From Actinokineospora bangkokensis (GTDB lineage: Bacteria; Actinomycetota; Actinomycetes; Mycobacteriales; Pseudonocardiaceae): a stretch of DNA of 64,000 bases. Below the pieces are notes generated by a model that was not told the DNA's origin, made no database searches, and saw only the letters and a program-made list of their open reading frames with translations. Below are positions 36,723 to 45,531 of the stretch, piece by piece. The DNA lies in contig NZ_MKQR01000018.1 in the NCBI RefSeq assembly GCF_001940455.1, positions 158,439 to 222,438 of the forward strand, given 5' to 3'. The position numbers and the translations under genes are program-made. Positions within the stretch are counted from its first letter, which is position 1. Every line of letters starts with the position of its first letter.

Positions 36723-37934
36723 ATGACCACCTCGTCGACCTACCCCGACCTGGCCGAGCCCAGCACCTTCGTGACCGAGGACCTGCCCGCCCTCTGGCGC
36801 AGGCTGCGTGAGCACGACCCGGTGCACTGGAGCGCGCCCACCGGCACCCGACCCGGGTTCTGGTCGCTGACCAGGCACGCCGACGTCGTGGCCGTCTACC
36901 GCGACGCCGAGCGGTTCACCTCCGAGGGCGGCAACGTCGCCGCCACACTGCTGGCAGGCGGCGACTCCGCGGCGGGCCGGATGCTCGCCGTCACCGACGG
37001 GCCCCGGCACCGGGCCATCCGCGCACTGCTGCTGCGCTCGTTCTCCCCCCGCCTGCTGAGCGCGGTCGTCGACCGCGTCCGGGCGCGCACCCGCGCGCTG
37101 GTCGAGGCCACCCTCGACCGCGACACCGATCTGGCCGCGGACCTGGCCGACCACCTGCCCATCAACACCGTCGGCGACCTGATGGACATCCCCGCCGCTG
37201 ACCGCCCGATGCTCGTCGACTGGAACAACCGCACGCTGAGCCGCTACGGCGCGTGGGACACCGATCTCGACGAGGTGCTGGCCCGAAACGAGATCCTGCT
37301 CTACTTCGGCGAGTTGGCCGAGCGGCGCCGCAGCAACCCCGGCGACGACGTGCTCAGCGCCTTGACCACCGGCCTGGTCGACGGTGCGCCGCTGTCGGCG
37401 GAGGAGGTCGTGTTCAACTGCTACAGCCTGATCCTGGGCGCGGACGAGTCCAGCCGGATGTCCGCGATCGGCGCGGGACTGGCGCTGGCCGCGCACCCCG
37501 ACCAGTGGGCGGCGCTGCGCGCGGGCGAGGTCGGCTTGGACACCGCCACCGACGAGGTGCTGCGCTGGGTCACCCCGCCGATGCACTTCGGCCGCCGGGC
37601 GCTGGTCGACGTCGAGCTCGGCGGCGGGGTGGTCCGCGCGGGCGACGCCGTGCTGCTGTGGAACAGCGCGGCCAACCGCGACCCGGCGGTCTTTCCCGAC
37701 CCGGAGCGCTTCGACCTGGGCCGGGCGGGCAACCGGCACGTCGCCTTCGGCTATGGCGCGCACTACTGCTTGGGGGCCTTCCTCGGCCGCGCCCACGTCT
37801 CGTCCGTGCTCGAGGCGTGGCGGGAGCAGGCGTCGGCCATCGAGCTCACCGGGGAGCCGCGGCGGCTGCACTCCTCGTTCGTGCACGGCTGGAGCAGCGC
37901 CCCGGTGCGCGTCAGCTCGGCGGCCGCCCGGTGA
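36723..37934 (+). CDS. Cytochrome P450
   Basis: A 403-residue class-I bacterial P450 with a GAGAGGA ribosome binding site. Haem ligand Cys349 lies in FGYGAHYCLGAFLGR; the K-helix E-x-x-R is in DEVLRWVTP; the I-helix segment LILGADESSRMS carries Asp-Glu-Ser in place of the usual Glu-Thr pair, a variation seen in some P450s of natural-product pathways. It would oxidise the acyl chain or an amino acid, free or bound to a carrier protein, using external ferredoxin; no ferredoxin gene is nearby. The stop overlaps the FkbM start by four bases. Confidence 0.92.
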   Translation: MTTSSTYPDLAEPSTFVTEDLPALWRRLREHDPVHWSAPTGTRPGFWSLTRHADVVAVYRDAERFTSEGGNVAATLLAGGDSAAGRMLAVTDGPRHRAIRALLLRSFSPRLLSAVVDRVRARTRALVEATLDRDTDLAADLADHLPINTVGDLMDIPAADRPMLVDWNNRTLSRYGAWDTDLDEVLARNEILLYFGELAERRRSNPGDDVLSALTTGLVDGAPLSAEEVVFNCYSLILGADESSRMSAIGAGLALAAHPDQWAALRAGEVGLDTATDEVLRWVTPPMHFGRRALVDVELGGGVVRAGDAVLLWNSAANRDPAVFPDPERFDLGRAGNRHVAFGYGAHYCLGAFLGRAHVSSVLEAWREQASAIELTGEPRRLHSSFVHGWSSAPVRVSSAAAR

Positions 37935-38737
37935 CCGGGCCCGCGGTGGACCCTGGCCAGATCCTCGGGGTGAACGACCACGAGACTGAGCACCTGCGCG
38001 CCGAGATCTTCGACCGCCGCGCGTACCTGCCCCCGCCGCTCTCCCTACCGCCCGGGGCTGTGGTCGTCGACGTCGGCGCGAACATCGGGGTGTTCTCGCT
38101 GTTCGCCCTCGCCGAGAGCCCGGGCGCGACGGTCTACGCGTGCGAACCCGTACCGCAGCTCGTGGACGTGCTGCGGCGCAACCTGGCACCGCACCCGAGC
38201 GCCCACGTCCTGCCCATCGGTTTGTCCGATGTGGATGAGGACGTGGAGTTCACCTACCACCCGGGCTTCACCACCATGTCCGCCCAGACCGCGCACGCCG
38301 ACGTCCGCGCCGACCGCGATCTGGTGGCCCGCACCGCGGGGGTCACCGACCCGGACGAGGCTGCGGTGCTCGCCGAGCTGGTCGCGCACCGCTTCCGAGC
38401 GGTGCCGGTGCGGGCGCGCGTGCGGCGGCTGTCCGGCGTGCTCACGGAGCTGGGCGTGAACAGCGTCGACCTGCTCAAGGTCGACGTGCAGCGGGCCGAG
38501 GCCGCGGTGCTGCGCGGCCTCGATCCGGCGCACTGGGCGGGCGTCCGCCAAGTCGTGGTCGAGGTGCACGACGCCCCTGGACCGACCGCAGGGCGGCTGG
38601 CCGAGGTGGTGGGGCGGTTGCGCGCGCTCGGGTTCGAGGTGCGCGCAGAGCAGGAGCCCGCGCTCGCGGGCAGTGACCGGTACACCGCGTTCGCCCACCG
38701 GGCGGTCGCGCGGCGAGGAGGAGGGGAGCGATCGTGA
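37931..38737 (+). CDS. FkbM-family SAM-dependent methyltransferase
   Basis: GTG 37931 overlaps the P450 stop; 268 residues. SAM-binding motif I is [15 protein letters not shown], followed by [18 protein letters not shown], and the family-specific [17 protein letters not shown]. FkbM enzymes O-methylate hydroxyls in polyketides and peptides. Probable substrate is a hydroxyl put in place by the P450 or one of the two 2-oxoglutarate oxygenases. It is translationally coupled to both neighbours. Confidence 0.88.
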   Translation: MTGPAVDPGQILGVNDHETEHLRAEIFDRRAYLPPPLSLPPGAVVVDVGANIGVFSLFALAESPGATVYACEPVPQLVDVLRRNLAPHPSAHVLPIGLSDVDEDVEFTYHPGFTTMSAQTAHADVRADRDLVARTAGVTDPDEAAVLAELVAHRFRAVPVRARVRRLSGVLTELGVNSVDLLKVDVQRAEAAVLRGLDPAHWAGVRQVVVEVHDAPGPTAGRLAEVVGRLRALGFEVRAEQEPALAGSDRYTAFAHRAVARRGGGERS

Positions 38738-38952
38738 CCAATCCGTTCGACGACGAGGACGGCCAGTTCCTGGTGCTCGTCAACGACGAGGACCAGTACA
38801 GCCTGTGGCCCGCTTTCGCGGAGGTGCCCGCGGGCTGGACCGTGGCCAAGGCCGCGGGCAGCCGTGCCGACGCAGTGGCCCACGTCGAGGCCGAGTGGAC
38901 CGACCTGCGCCCGCGCGGGCTGCGCGAGCGCGGGTCCGCCCCGGCGGGTTGA
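38734..38952 (+). CDS. MbtH-like NRPS accessory protein
   Basis: A 72-residue MbtH-family protein starting at GTG 38734 in a 4-base overlap. The conserved core is present: [33 protein letters not shown] and W-x-D-L-R-P (WTDLRPRGL), with the three hallmark Trp/Pro positions. NDEDQ replaces the more common N-x-E-G-Q. MbtH proteins bind adenylation domains and are often needed for their folding or activity; this one presumably serves the three A domains of the adjacent NRPS. Confidence 0.95.
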   Translation: MTNPFDDEDGQFLVLVNDEDQYSLWPAFAEVPAGWTVAKAAGSRADAVAHVEAEWTDLRPRGLRERGSAPAG

Positions 38953-38956
38953 GCCG

Positions 38957-39976
38957 GTGTCCGCCGCCGACCCGGACCTCGCCGTGGAGGTCACCGGGCT
39001 GCGCAAGCGCTTCCGCGGCACCACCGCGCTCGCCGGGGTCGACCTCGAGGTGCGGGCGGGCACCGTGCTCGGCCTGCTGGGGCCCAACGGCGCGGGCAAG
39101 ACCACCCTCGTGCGGATCCTGGCCACGCTGCTCGTGCCGGACGGTGGCCGGGCAGTCGTGGCCGGGCACGACGTGGAACGCGCGCCGCACGCTGTGCGCT
39201 CCAGCATCGCCCTGGCGGGCCAGCACGCGGGCGTGGACGGCGCGCTCACCGGCCGCGAGAACCTGGTGATGCTCGGCAGGCTGCTGCACCTGGGCAGGCG
39301 CGGCGCCGCGGCCCGCGCCCGCGACCTGCTGACCCGCTTCGACCTGGTGGCCGCGGCCGACCGCCCGGCGGCCGGGTACTCCGGGGGCATGCGCCGCAGG
39401 CTCGACCTGGCGTGCTGCCTGGTCGCCCGGCCTGGCGTGCTGTTCCTCGACGAGCCGACCACCGGGCTGGACCCGGCCTCGCGGGCCGCCCTCTGGGACG
39501 CGGTGCGCGGACTGGTGCGCGACGGGGTCACGGTGCTGCTCACCACGCAGTACCTGGAGGAAGCCGACCAGCTCGCCGACCGGGTCGCGGTTGTCGCGGC
39601 GGGCCGGGTGCTCGCCGGGGGAACGCCCGCCGAGCTGAAGGCCCAGGCGGGCACCGCGCGCGCCGAGGTGGTGGTCGGTCCGCAGGACCTGGCCACCGCC
39701 GTGCGCGCGCTCACCGGCCCTGGGGGGCCGCCCGCGGCGGACACGGGGACGGGGGCGGTCAGCGTGCCGCTCCCCGGCGGCGCGGCGCAGGTCAGCGAGG
39801 TGGTCCTCGCGCTGTCCGCGGCCGGGGTGCCGCTCGTCGACCTCTCCGTGCGCCGCCCGACGCTCGACGACGCGTTCCTGCGCCTGGTCTCGCGCCCGCG
39901 CGCGCTGGCCGACGGGCGTGGGCGAAGACCGGACACGGGGGAACGCAGTGCTGATGATCCACTTCACCGCAGATGA
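38957..39976 (+). CDS. ABC exporter ATPase (DrrA-like)
   Basis: Start at GTG 38957, four bases after MbtH, gives 339 residues. Walker A is GPNGAGKTT, the signature is YSGGMRRRL, Walker B is GVLFLDEPTTGLD and the switch His is replaced as TTQYLEEAD, which is normal for DrrA-type ATPases. The C-terminal ~90 residues form the DrrA-family extension ending near LDDAFLRLV. It partners the permease at 35864-36712 to export the product. The last 29 bases overlap the ArsR-type gene. Confidence 0.92.
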   Translation: MSAADPDLAVEVTGLRKRFRGTTALAGVDLEVRAGTVLGLLGPNGAGKTTLVRILATLLVPDGGRAVVAGHDVERAPHAVRSSIALAGQHAGVDGALTGRENLVMLGRLLHLGRRGAAARARDLLTRFDLVAAADRPAAGYSGGMRRRLDLACCLVARPGVLFLDEPTTGLDPASRAALWDAVRGLVRDGVTVLLTTQYLEEADQLADRVAVVAAGRVLAGGTPAELKAQAGTARAEVVVGPQDLATAVRALTGPGGPPAADTGTGAVSVPLPGGAAQVSEVVLALSAAGVPLVDLSVRRPTLDDAFLRLVSRPRALADGRGRRPDTGERSADDPLHRR

Positions 39977-40838
39977 CCTCGCGCGCACACAGCTGCGGCC
40001 CACGCTCGGGCCGCTCAGCGAGGCCGTCTTCGCCATCGGGCTGCTCCAGCAGCGCGGTGGCCGCGTGCACCACCACCTGCGCGACCGGCTCGCCCGGTCG
40101 CGCCAGGGCGCCCGGCTGGCCGCCGCCTGCCCGCCGGTCGACGACTTGGGGCCCGAGCAGCTGCACCAGGTGGTCACCGGCGCCACGGGGGGTCGGGGAG
40201 CGCAAGGGGAACGGGTCGCGCTGGGAGCGCGCACCCTCTGGGGCGCGGCCATCGCGCCGCACTGGCGGCGGATCAGCAACCACCTGACGGCCGAGGCGGA
40301 CTGGCGTGGCCGCGTCGCCGTGCGGGACGGGGTCGAGCGCCTGCTCTCGGCACTGCACCCGCGGGCGACCTGGGACGGCACCGTGCTCTCGGTCGAGGGC
40401 TGCCCGCCCGGCGAGCTGCACCTCGGCGGGCGCGGCGTGATCGTCGCTCCCTCGGTATTCCTGGCCCCGCGCCCGGCGGCGGCGCTGGACCCGGGCGCGG
40501 GCACGGGGACGCCCGCTCTGGTGTTCGCCACCCCGCCCGCCGCAGGTGCGCGGCTGCTGGAACCCGTGCGGGCCACCGAACCCGCCGCGCTGGGCGCACT
40601 GGTGGGGCAGACGCGCGCGGCCGTGCTGCGCGAGCTGGTCGACCCGTGCTTCAACAACGAGTTGGCTGTCCGACTGGGCATCTCCTCGGCCAGCGCCAGC
40701 CAGCACGCCGCGGTCCTGCGGCAGTCCGGGCTGATCAGCACCCGCCGCGTCCGCAACCACGTGCTGCACTCCGTGACGCCGCTGGGCAGGGCGCTGCTCG
40801 GGCAGGAGTCCGACGGCGCGGTGGCCCTGCTCGTCTGA
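39948..40838 (+). CDS. ArsR-type winged-helix regulator, last gene of the operon
   Basis: Start set at GTG 39948, five bases after GGGGGAA; ATG 39954 is an alternative. About 296 residues: a ~200-residue N-terminal part without a recognised fold, then an ArsR/SmtB-like winged helix (RAAVLRELVDPCFNNELAVR, then SSASASQHAAVLRQSGLIST and a RRVRNHVLHSVT wing). Long ArsR-like regulators of this layout are frequent in actinobacteria and often sit in operons that they control. It may provide feedback on the biosynthetic operon. It ends in a near-perfect inverted repeat shared with the convergent flavin reductase gene. Confidence 0.8.
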   Translation: MLMIHFTADDLARTQLRPTLGPLSEAVFAIGLLQQRGGRVHHHLRDRLARSRQGARLAAACPPVDDLGPEQLHQVVTGATGGRGAQGERVALGARTLWGAAIAPHWRRISNHLTAEADWRGRVAVRDGVERLLSALHPRATWDGTVLSVEGCPPGELHLGGRGVIVAPSVFLAPRPAAALDPGAGTGTPALVFATPPAAGARLLEPVRATEPAALGALVGQTRAAVLRELVDPCFNNELAVRLGISSASASQHAAVLRQSGLISTRRVRNHVLHSVTPLGRALLGQESDGAVALLV

Positions 40839-40890
40839 CAGGACACGGGGGGAGGGCCGGCCCCGCCGGTCCTCCCCCCGTGTCCTGTCA
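40836..40890. terminator. 25-base-stem bidirectional terminator containing both stop codons
   Basis: Arms 40836-40860 and 40866-40890 pair over 25 bases with one mismatch around a 5-base loop. The TGA stop of the + strand ArsR-type gene begins the left arm, and the stop of the minus-strand flavin reductase gene ends the right arm, so the two convergent genes terminate in mirror-image positions. This isolates the operon from the halogenase transcript. The very GC-rich stem has no T-tract. Confidence 0.85.
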
Positions 40891-41382
40891 GGACCAGGCG
40901 CGGTAGCTGCGCAGCCCGTAGAGGAGCGGGGGGCGGTCCTGGTAGCTGGTGATCGCGGTGACCTGGCCGAAGACCACCGTGTGGTCACCCACTCGTTGCG
41001 TCGCCAGCACCGCGCAGTCCGCCGCGGTGTGCCCGTCCAGCGACAGGTGCGGGCCTGCCGCCCCGGCGACCCACGCCACCCGGTCGAAGCGGTCCGCAGC
41101 CCCCGACGCGAACAGCTCGGCCGCCCAACGCCCGTCCGCGTGCAGCAGCGTCACCGCGAACCGGCCCACCTCGACCAAGGCGGCCAGCACCGGGCTGGCC
41201 GTGCGCAGCCCCACCAGCAGTGTCGGCGGCGATAGGGCCACACTGGACACAGAGGAGCAGGTCAGCCCGCGCGGCGAGCCGTCGGCGCCGGTGCAGGCCA
41301 CCACCGACACCCCGGTGGGGAAGCGGCTCATCATGCCCCGGAAGTCCCCCGCCGGGACCGCGGCCGCCTGCTCGGCCACCAC
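40888..41382 (-). CDS. Flavin reductase (halogenase partner)
   Basis: Start at GTG 41382, three bases beyond the halogenase stop, gives 164 residues of the flavin reductase-like (FMN-binding split barrel) family: FRGMMSRFPTGVSVVACTG, CSSVSSVALSPPTLLVGL and GDHTVVFGQVTAI are typical. It reduces FAD with NAD(P)H to feed the FAD-dependent halogenase in the same minus-strand transcript. A weak alternative start is the internal Met-Met at about residue 17. Confidence 0.92.
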   Translation of the reverse strand: MVAEQAAAVPAGDFRGMMSRFPTGVSVVACTGADGSPRGLTCSSVSSVALSPPTLLVGLRTASPVLAALVEVGRFAVTLLHADGRWAAELFASGAADRFDRVAWVAGAAGPHLSLDGHTAADCAVLATQRVGDHTVVFGQVTAITSYQDRPPLLYGLRSYRAWS

Positions 41383-41385
41383 GGC

Positions 41386-42948
41386 TCACGCCCCGCGCAT
41401 GTGGGCGAAGTACTCGTACTGGGTCGGCAGGTCGCGCACGATCGACTGCGCGGTGCTGCGCACCTTCCCGAATGCCCGCCGGGCGGCGTCGGCGTCGCCG
41501 AGCGCGACCGCCTGCGACGAGCGCAGCGGGATGCCACCCATGCCGAGCAGGATGCACATGTACGAGTACGGCGGGAGCCCGTGGTAGTAAGGATGGATGC
41601 TCTCGGAGTCGGGCAGCTCCGACTGCCACCCCTCGATCCGCGCGGCCAGGCCGTCGGGCACTTCGCGCAGCTTGGCGTCCTTCCAGTAGGGCGTGTCGTT
41701 GCGCGCGGCGGCCTGGTAGTGCAGCACCAGGAACTCCCGCACCCCGTCCATCACGTTTCCCACCGCCGCGTTGTACCGCTCGCGGTGCACGGGGTTCCAA
41801 TCCGGTCCGGGGAAGTGCTTGACCAGTTGTTCGATCGCGTGGTGGATGAAGAAGATGCCGGTCGACTCCAGCGGTTCGACGAAACCGCTGGAGAGCCCGA
41901 TCGCCACGCAGTTGTTCACCCACGAGTTGCGGCTGCGCCCGATCCGCATCCGGATGTGGTTGGCGGAGGCGTTCGCCGCCGCAGGCCCGACGAACTCGCG
42001 CAGCGTGCGCTCGGCCTCCTCCGGCTCCAGGTAGTCCTCGGCGTAGACGTAGCCGGTGCCGATGCGGCCGAACAGCGGGATGGTCCAGATCCAGCCCGCG
42101 TCCCGCGCGGTCGCGGTCGTGCACGGCCGGATCCCGCGCTGCTCCATGTCCAGCGGCACCTGCAGCGCCACGGCCCGGTTGTTGGGCAGGGTGTCCTGGT
42201 AGGACTCGAACGGCTCCTCCAGCGCGCCGCCGAGCAGCAGCGAGCGGAACCCGGTGCAGTCGACGTACACATCACCGGTGAGCGTGCCGTGCTCCTTGGT
42301 CCGCACGCCCGCGATCCACCCCCGCCCGTCGAGCGGCACGTGGGTGACGTGGTCGACCACGTGCCGCACGCCGCGCGACTTGGCGTACTCGGCAAGGTAG
42401 TCGGCCAGCAGCGCCGCCTCGAAGTGGTAGGCGTAGGGGAACTGCGTCTTGCCCTGGTGCTCGGACATGGTGAGCCCGTAGGACTCGCCCTTTCGGCGCT
42501 TGGCCGCCTCGCGCTCGAACATCGAGCCGTCGAGGTGGCGCGGGCTGCGCTCGTTCTCGCACACCGAGGCCATCACGAAGCAGTCCAGGTCGAACCGGTC
42601 CGAGCCGCCGTGACCGCCGAGCCACCAGTCGGCCAGCGGCAAGCCGTTGACCGACGGCATCTGCTCGAACGGGTGGTAGAAGTGGTGGCCCGGCGCGCGC
42701 CAGTCCTGGAAGCGCACCGCCAGCTTGTAGGTGGCGTTGCACGCGGGCATCCACTCCTCCTCCTCGAGCCCGAGGAACTCGAAGAAGTGGCGGATGTCGC
42801 TGAACGTCGCCTCCCCGACGCCGATGGTGCCGACCACGCCCGACTCGACCAGGGTCACCTCGACCCGGTCGCCGAACGCGGCCTTGAGGTAGGAGGCCGT
42901 CATCCAGCCGGCGGTGCCGCCGCCGACTATGGTCACGCTGTTCGACAT
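41386..42948 (-). CDS. FAD-dependent tryptophan halogenase, PyrH-like
   Basis: A 520-residue halogenase with GGGGGA six bases before the ATG. FAD-binding motif GGGTAGWMTASYLKAAF, catalytic Lys75 in ATYKLAVRF, the family WxWxIP motif GWIWTIPLF, and Glu361 in VEPLESTGIFF are all intact. From memory of the PyrH sequence, the closest relatives are Trp-5-halogenases: YLKAAF, FYHPFE, LPNNRAVAL, EFLVLHY and DTPYWK are shared, and Lys75 has the same number. Chloride-dependent 5-chlorination of free L-Trp is therefore the best guess; 6- or 7-halogenation or another indole substrate cannot be excluded. The product could be the residue used by module 2 of the NRPS. Followed by its flavin reductase. Confidence 0.93.
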   Translation of the reverse strand: MSNSVTIVGGGTAGWMTASYLKAAFGDRVEVTLVESGVVGTIGVGEATFSDIRHFFEFLGLEEEEWMPACNATYKLAVRFQDWRAPGHHFYHPFEQMPSVNGLPLADWWLGGHGGSDRFDLDCFVMASVCENERSPRHLDGSMFEREAAKRRKGESYGLTMSEHQGKTQFPYAYHFEAALLADYLAEYAKSRGVRHVVDHVTHVPLDGRGWIAGVRTKEHGTLTGDVYVDCTGFRSLLLGGALEEPFESYQDTLPNNRAVALQVPLDMEQRGIRPCTTATARDAGWIWTIPLFGRIGTGYVYAEDYLEPEEAERTLREFVGPAAANASANHIRMRIGRSRNSWVNNCVAIGLSSGFVEPLESTGIFFIHHAIEQLVKHFPGPDWNPVHRERYNAAVGNVMDGVREFLVLHYQAAARNDTPYWKDAKLREVPDGLAARIEGWQSELPDSESIHPYYHGLPPYSYMCILLGMGGIPLRSSQAVALGDADAARRAFGKVRSTAQSIVRDLPTQYEYFAHMRGA

Positions 42949-43050
42949 CGTTTGTCCCCCAGTGGAATGTCGCCGTGCCGGCGATTCTATGGTCGGGGGG
43001 ACCCCGCCTCCAAGGAGTTCAGCCTGGCGTGAAAGGCGCTGGTGGGGACG

Positions 43051-45531
43051 TCATCCCGCGGCGTCAAGAGGGGGTGTGCGGAGAACCGCGAGCGCGGGGA
43101 GCAACGTTGCCGCGGCGGTGAGGACCGCGCCGCCCGCCAGCACGACCAAGTATATCCACAGTGGACCAGATGGCAGCGGTGAGCCGTCGAGCGCGATGCC
43201 GAACGGGGCCAGCGCGGCGAGCGCGACGACGGTTCCCAGCACCAGCCCGGGCACCGCGACCAGCACGGCCTCCACGCCCACCATGCGCAGCACCTGGCCA
43301 CGCGTGGCGCCGATCAGCCGCTGCAGGGCGAACTCCCGCCTGCGCTCGGCGGTCGCGACGATGAGGGTGTTGACCAGGGAGATCAGCGCATAGCCGATGA
43401 TCACCGACACCATCAGGTAGTTGACCCACGCGCCGGTGGCGTTCGCCGCGGTCCTGGCCGCCAGCACCGCGTCCCGGTCGGCCACGGCCGCGCCGGGGGT
43501 GGCCGCGGCGAACCCGGCCAGCGCGCCCACGTCCCCGGTCACCAGCACCTGCGGCAGCAGACCGGTGGTCGAGTGCGCCAGCGCCAGGTCCGCGGGCACG
43601 TACCCCGCCTCGAAGCCAGGGGTGGCGGCCGCGATGCCGACGACCGTGGCGGAGACCTCCCGGCCGTCGCCGAGGCGCAGCCGTACGCCGCTGCCCACGG
43701 TCAGCCCCTGTTCCTCGGCCAGCGTGTCCGGCAGCACCACTGAGTCGCCGGTCAGGTCGTCGAAGGAGCCCGCGGTCAGCCGGGCCGCGGTCACCTGCCC
43801 GGCCGCCGCCGCGGTCACCCCGCGCAGTTCGAACGCGGCGGTGTCCGGCTCGTCGTCGGGGTCCTCGGGGTCGGGCAGCACCAGGTAACCCTCCCCCGTC
43901 ACCAGCGCGGACGCGGCGCGCACGCCGGGCAGCGCGGCGACCTCGCGGACCACCTCCGGGTCGAGGCCGCCCGCGGTCGAGGTGACCACGGCGTCCGCGC
44001 GGAAGGAGGAGGTGAACTCGCGCTCGGCCACCGCCGTCTGCGACACCTGGATGTAGATCAGCGCGGTGGCCAGCCCGGAGGCCAGCATGACGGGTGTGAT
44101 CGCCCCCGCCACCCGCACCCGCCGCGCCCGCGAGGTCAGCACGGCCAACCGGCCCGCGGGTCCGGTGAGCGCGCGCACCGGACCGCCGAGCACGCCCAGC
44201 AGCACCCGCGCCAATCCCGGCGCCAGCAGCGCCAGCCCGGCCGCCCACAGCATCGCCGACGGCCCGGCCGTGCTGGCCGCCACTCCCCCGGTCATCACCG
44301 CGGCGGTGACGACGGCCAGCCCCAGCGCGCCCGCGAGGGCGATCAGCGCGAACACCAGCCTGCCCGGGGTGAGCCAGCTCTTGGGCAGCGCGGACTCGGC
44401 CAGCGCCTCCGTGGGCCGGGTCCTGGTCGCCGAGCGTGCGGCGATCGAGGTCGCGCCGACGGCGGCGGCCAGCGTCACCCCGACGGCCACGACGACCGGG
44501 ATCCACCCCTGGTGGAACACCACCTGCGGCGGCACGACACCGCTGGCGGCCAACCGGTCCAGCAGCCACCCGCCCAGCAGCCTGCCGGGCACCAGGGCCA
44601 GCACCGCCGCGATGACGGCGACCACCATCGTCTCGCCCAGCAGCATTCGGAACACCTGCTCCGGAGTCGCGCCGACCGCGCGCAGCAGCGCCACTTCCCG
44701 CGCCCGCCCGCGCACGAGCAGGCCGAGGATGCTGCCCACCACGAACACCGCGACCAGGATCGCCACCCCGCCGAACACCGCTGACATGGAGATCAGCCGG
44801 GACCCGCTGTCCTGCGCGCCGGGGAACTCGGCCAACCCCCGGTCGTCCCCGGTCAGCGCCACGGCGCGGACCCCACCGAGCACCCCGGTCGCGGCCTCGG
44901 CCAGCTCCGCGGGGTCGCGGTCGGACACCAGCGCGACCGCGTCGACCTGGTCGGGGTGCCCGGACAGCGCGGCCGCGGCGCCGTCGGTGACGAACACCGC
45001 CGTCTCCGCGACACCGTCCGCGCGGGCGATCCCGGTGACGGTGAACTCCTCGGCCTCACCCCGCACCACCAGCCGCAGCACGTCACCAGGTCCGGCGCCG
45101 CGCGCCGACCGCTCGTCGAGCACGACCTGGCCTTCGCCGCGCGGCTCGGTGCCGCTCACCAGCGCATACGGCGCGAGCGCGGCGGAGGCCCAGCCGTGCC
45201 CGGTGACGGCGCCGCCCCCGGGGAGCCCGACCGGGAAGGACCGGTCGGCCACCGCGGCCCGCACGCCGGGCAGCACGCCCAACGACGCCACTGCGGAGGA
45301 GGGCAGCCGCACCCGCTCCGGCAGCGGTTGCGCCTCACCGGGGTTGTCCTGGTCGCCCGAGACGACGACGGCGGCTTGGGCCAGCCGCTGCGGCGGGACG
45401 GCCCGCAGCACCCCGGTTTCCAGCAACCCGGCGCAGGCCAGCACGACCGTCGCGCCGAAGAGCAGGGTGATCAGCGCCGCGGCGAACGAGCCGGGGCTGG
45501 TGCGCAGTGCGCGCGCGGAGAGCCAGAACAT
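43051..45531 (-). CDS. FtsX-like ABC transporter permease
   Basis: ATG 45531 overlaps the ATPase stop; the 826-residue protein (MFWLSARALRTSPGSFAAAL start) has the two-domain MacB/FtsX layout. A first helix is followed by a ~230-residue extracytoplasmic domain, then three helices with RAREVALLRAVGATPEQVFRM; a second helix pair begins a second extracytoplasmic domain and three final helices with RRREFALQRLIGATRGQVLRM. Such permeases move lipids, antimicrobial peptides or signal peptides with the paired ATPase. It is the last gene of a five-gene operon, and 102 bases separate it from the halogenase gene, which may share transcription. A self-resistance role is inferred. Confidence 0.9.
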   Translation of the reverse strand: MFWLSARALRTSPGSFAAALITLLFGATVVLACAGLLETGVLRAVPPQRLAQAAVVVSGDQDNPGEAQPLPERVRLPSSAVASLGVLPGVRAAVADRSFPVGLPGGGAVTGHGWASAALAPYALVSGTEPRGEGQVVLDERSARGAGPGDVLRLVVRGEAEEFTVTGIARADGVAETAVFVTDGAAAALSGHPDQVDAVALVSDRDPAELAEAATGVLGGVRAVALTGDDRGLAEFPGAQDSGSRLISMSAVFGGVAILVAVFVVGSILGLLVRGRAREVALLRAVGATPEQVFRMLLGETMVVAVIAAVLALVPGRLLGGWLLDRLAASGVVPPQVVFHQGWIPVVVAVGVTLAAAVGATSIAARSATRTRPTEALAESALPKSWLTPGRLVFALIALAGALGLAVVTAAVMTGGVAASTAGPSAMLWAAGLALLAPGLARVLLGVLGGPVRALTGPAGRLAVLTSRARRVRVAGAITPVMLASGLATALIYIQVSQTAVAEREFTSSFRADAVVTSTAGGLDPEVVREVAALPGVRAASALVTGEGYLVLPDPEDPDDEPDTAAFELRGVTAAAAGQVTAARLTAGSFDDLTGDSVVLPDTLAEEQGLTVGSGVRLRLGDGREVSATVVGIAAATPGFEAGYVPADLALAHSTTGLLPQVLVTGDVGALAGFAAATPGAAVADRDAVLAARTAANATGAWVNYLMVSVIIGYALISLVNTLIVATAERRREFALQRLIGATRGQVLRMVGVEAVLVAVPGLVLGTVVALAALAPFGIALDGSPLPSGPLWIYLVVLAGGAVLTAAATLLPALAVLRTPPLDAAG

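Noticed and set aside
43146-43160. TATATCCACAG as a possible DnaA box
   Set aside because: A single imperfect copy within a permease gene, with no cluster of boxes or dnaA/dnaN genes; not an origin.
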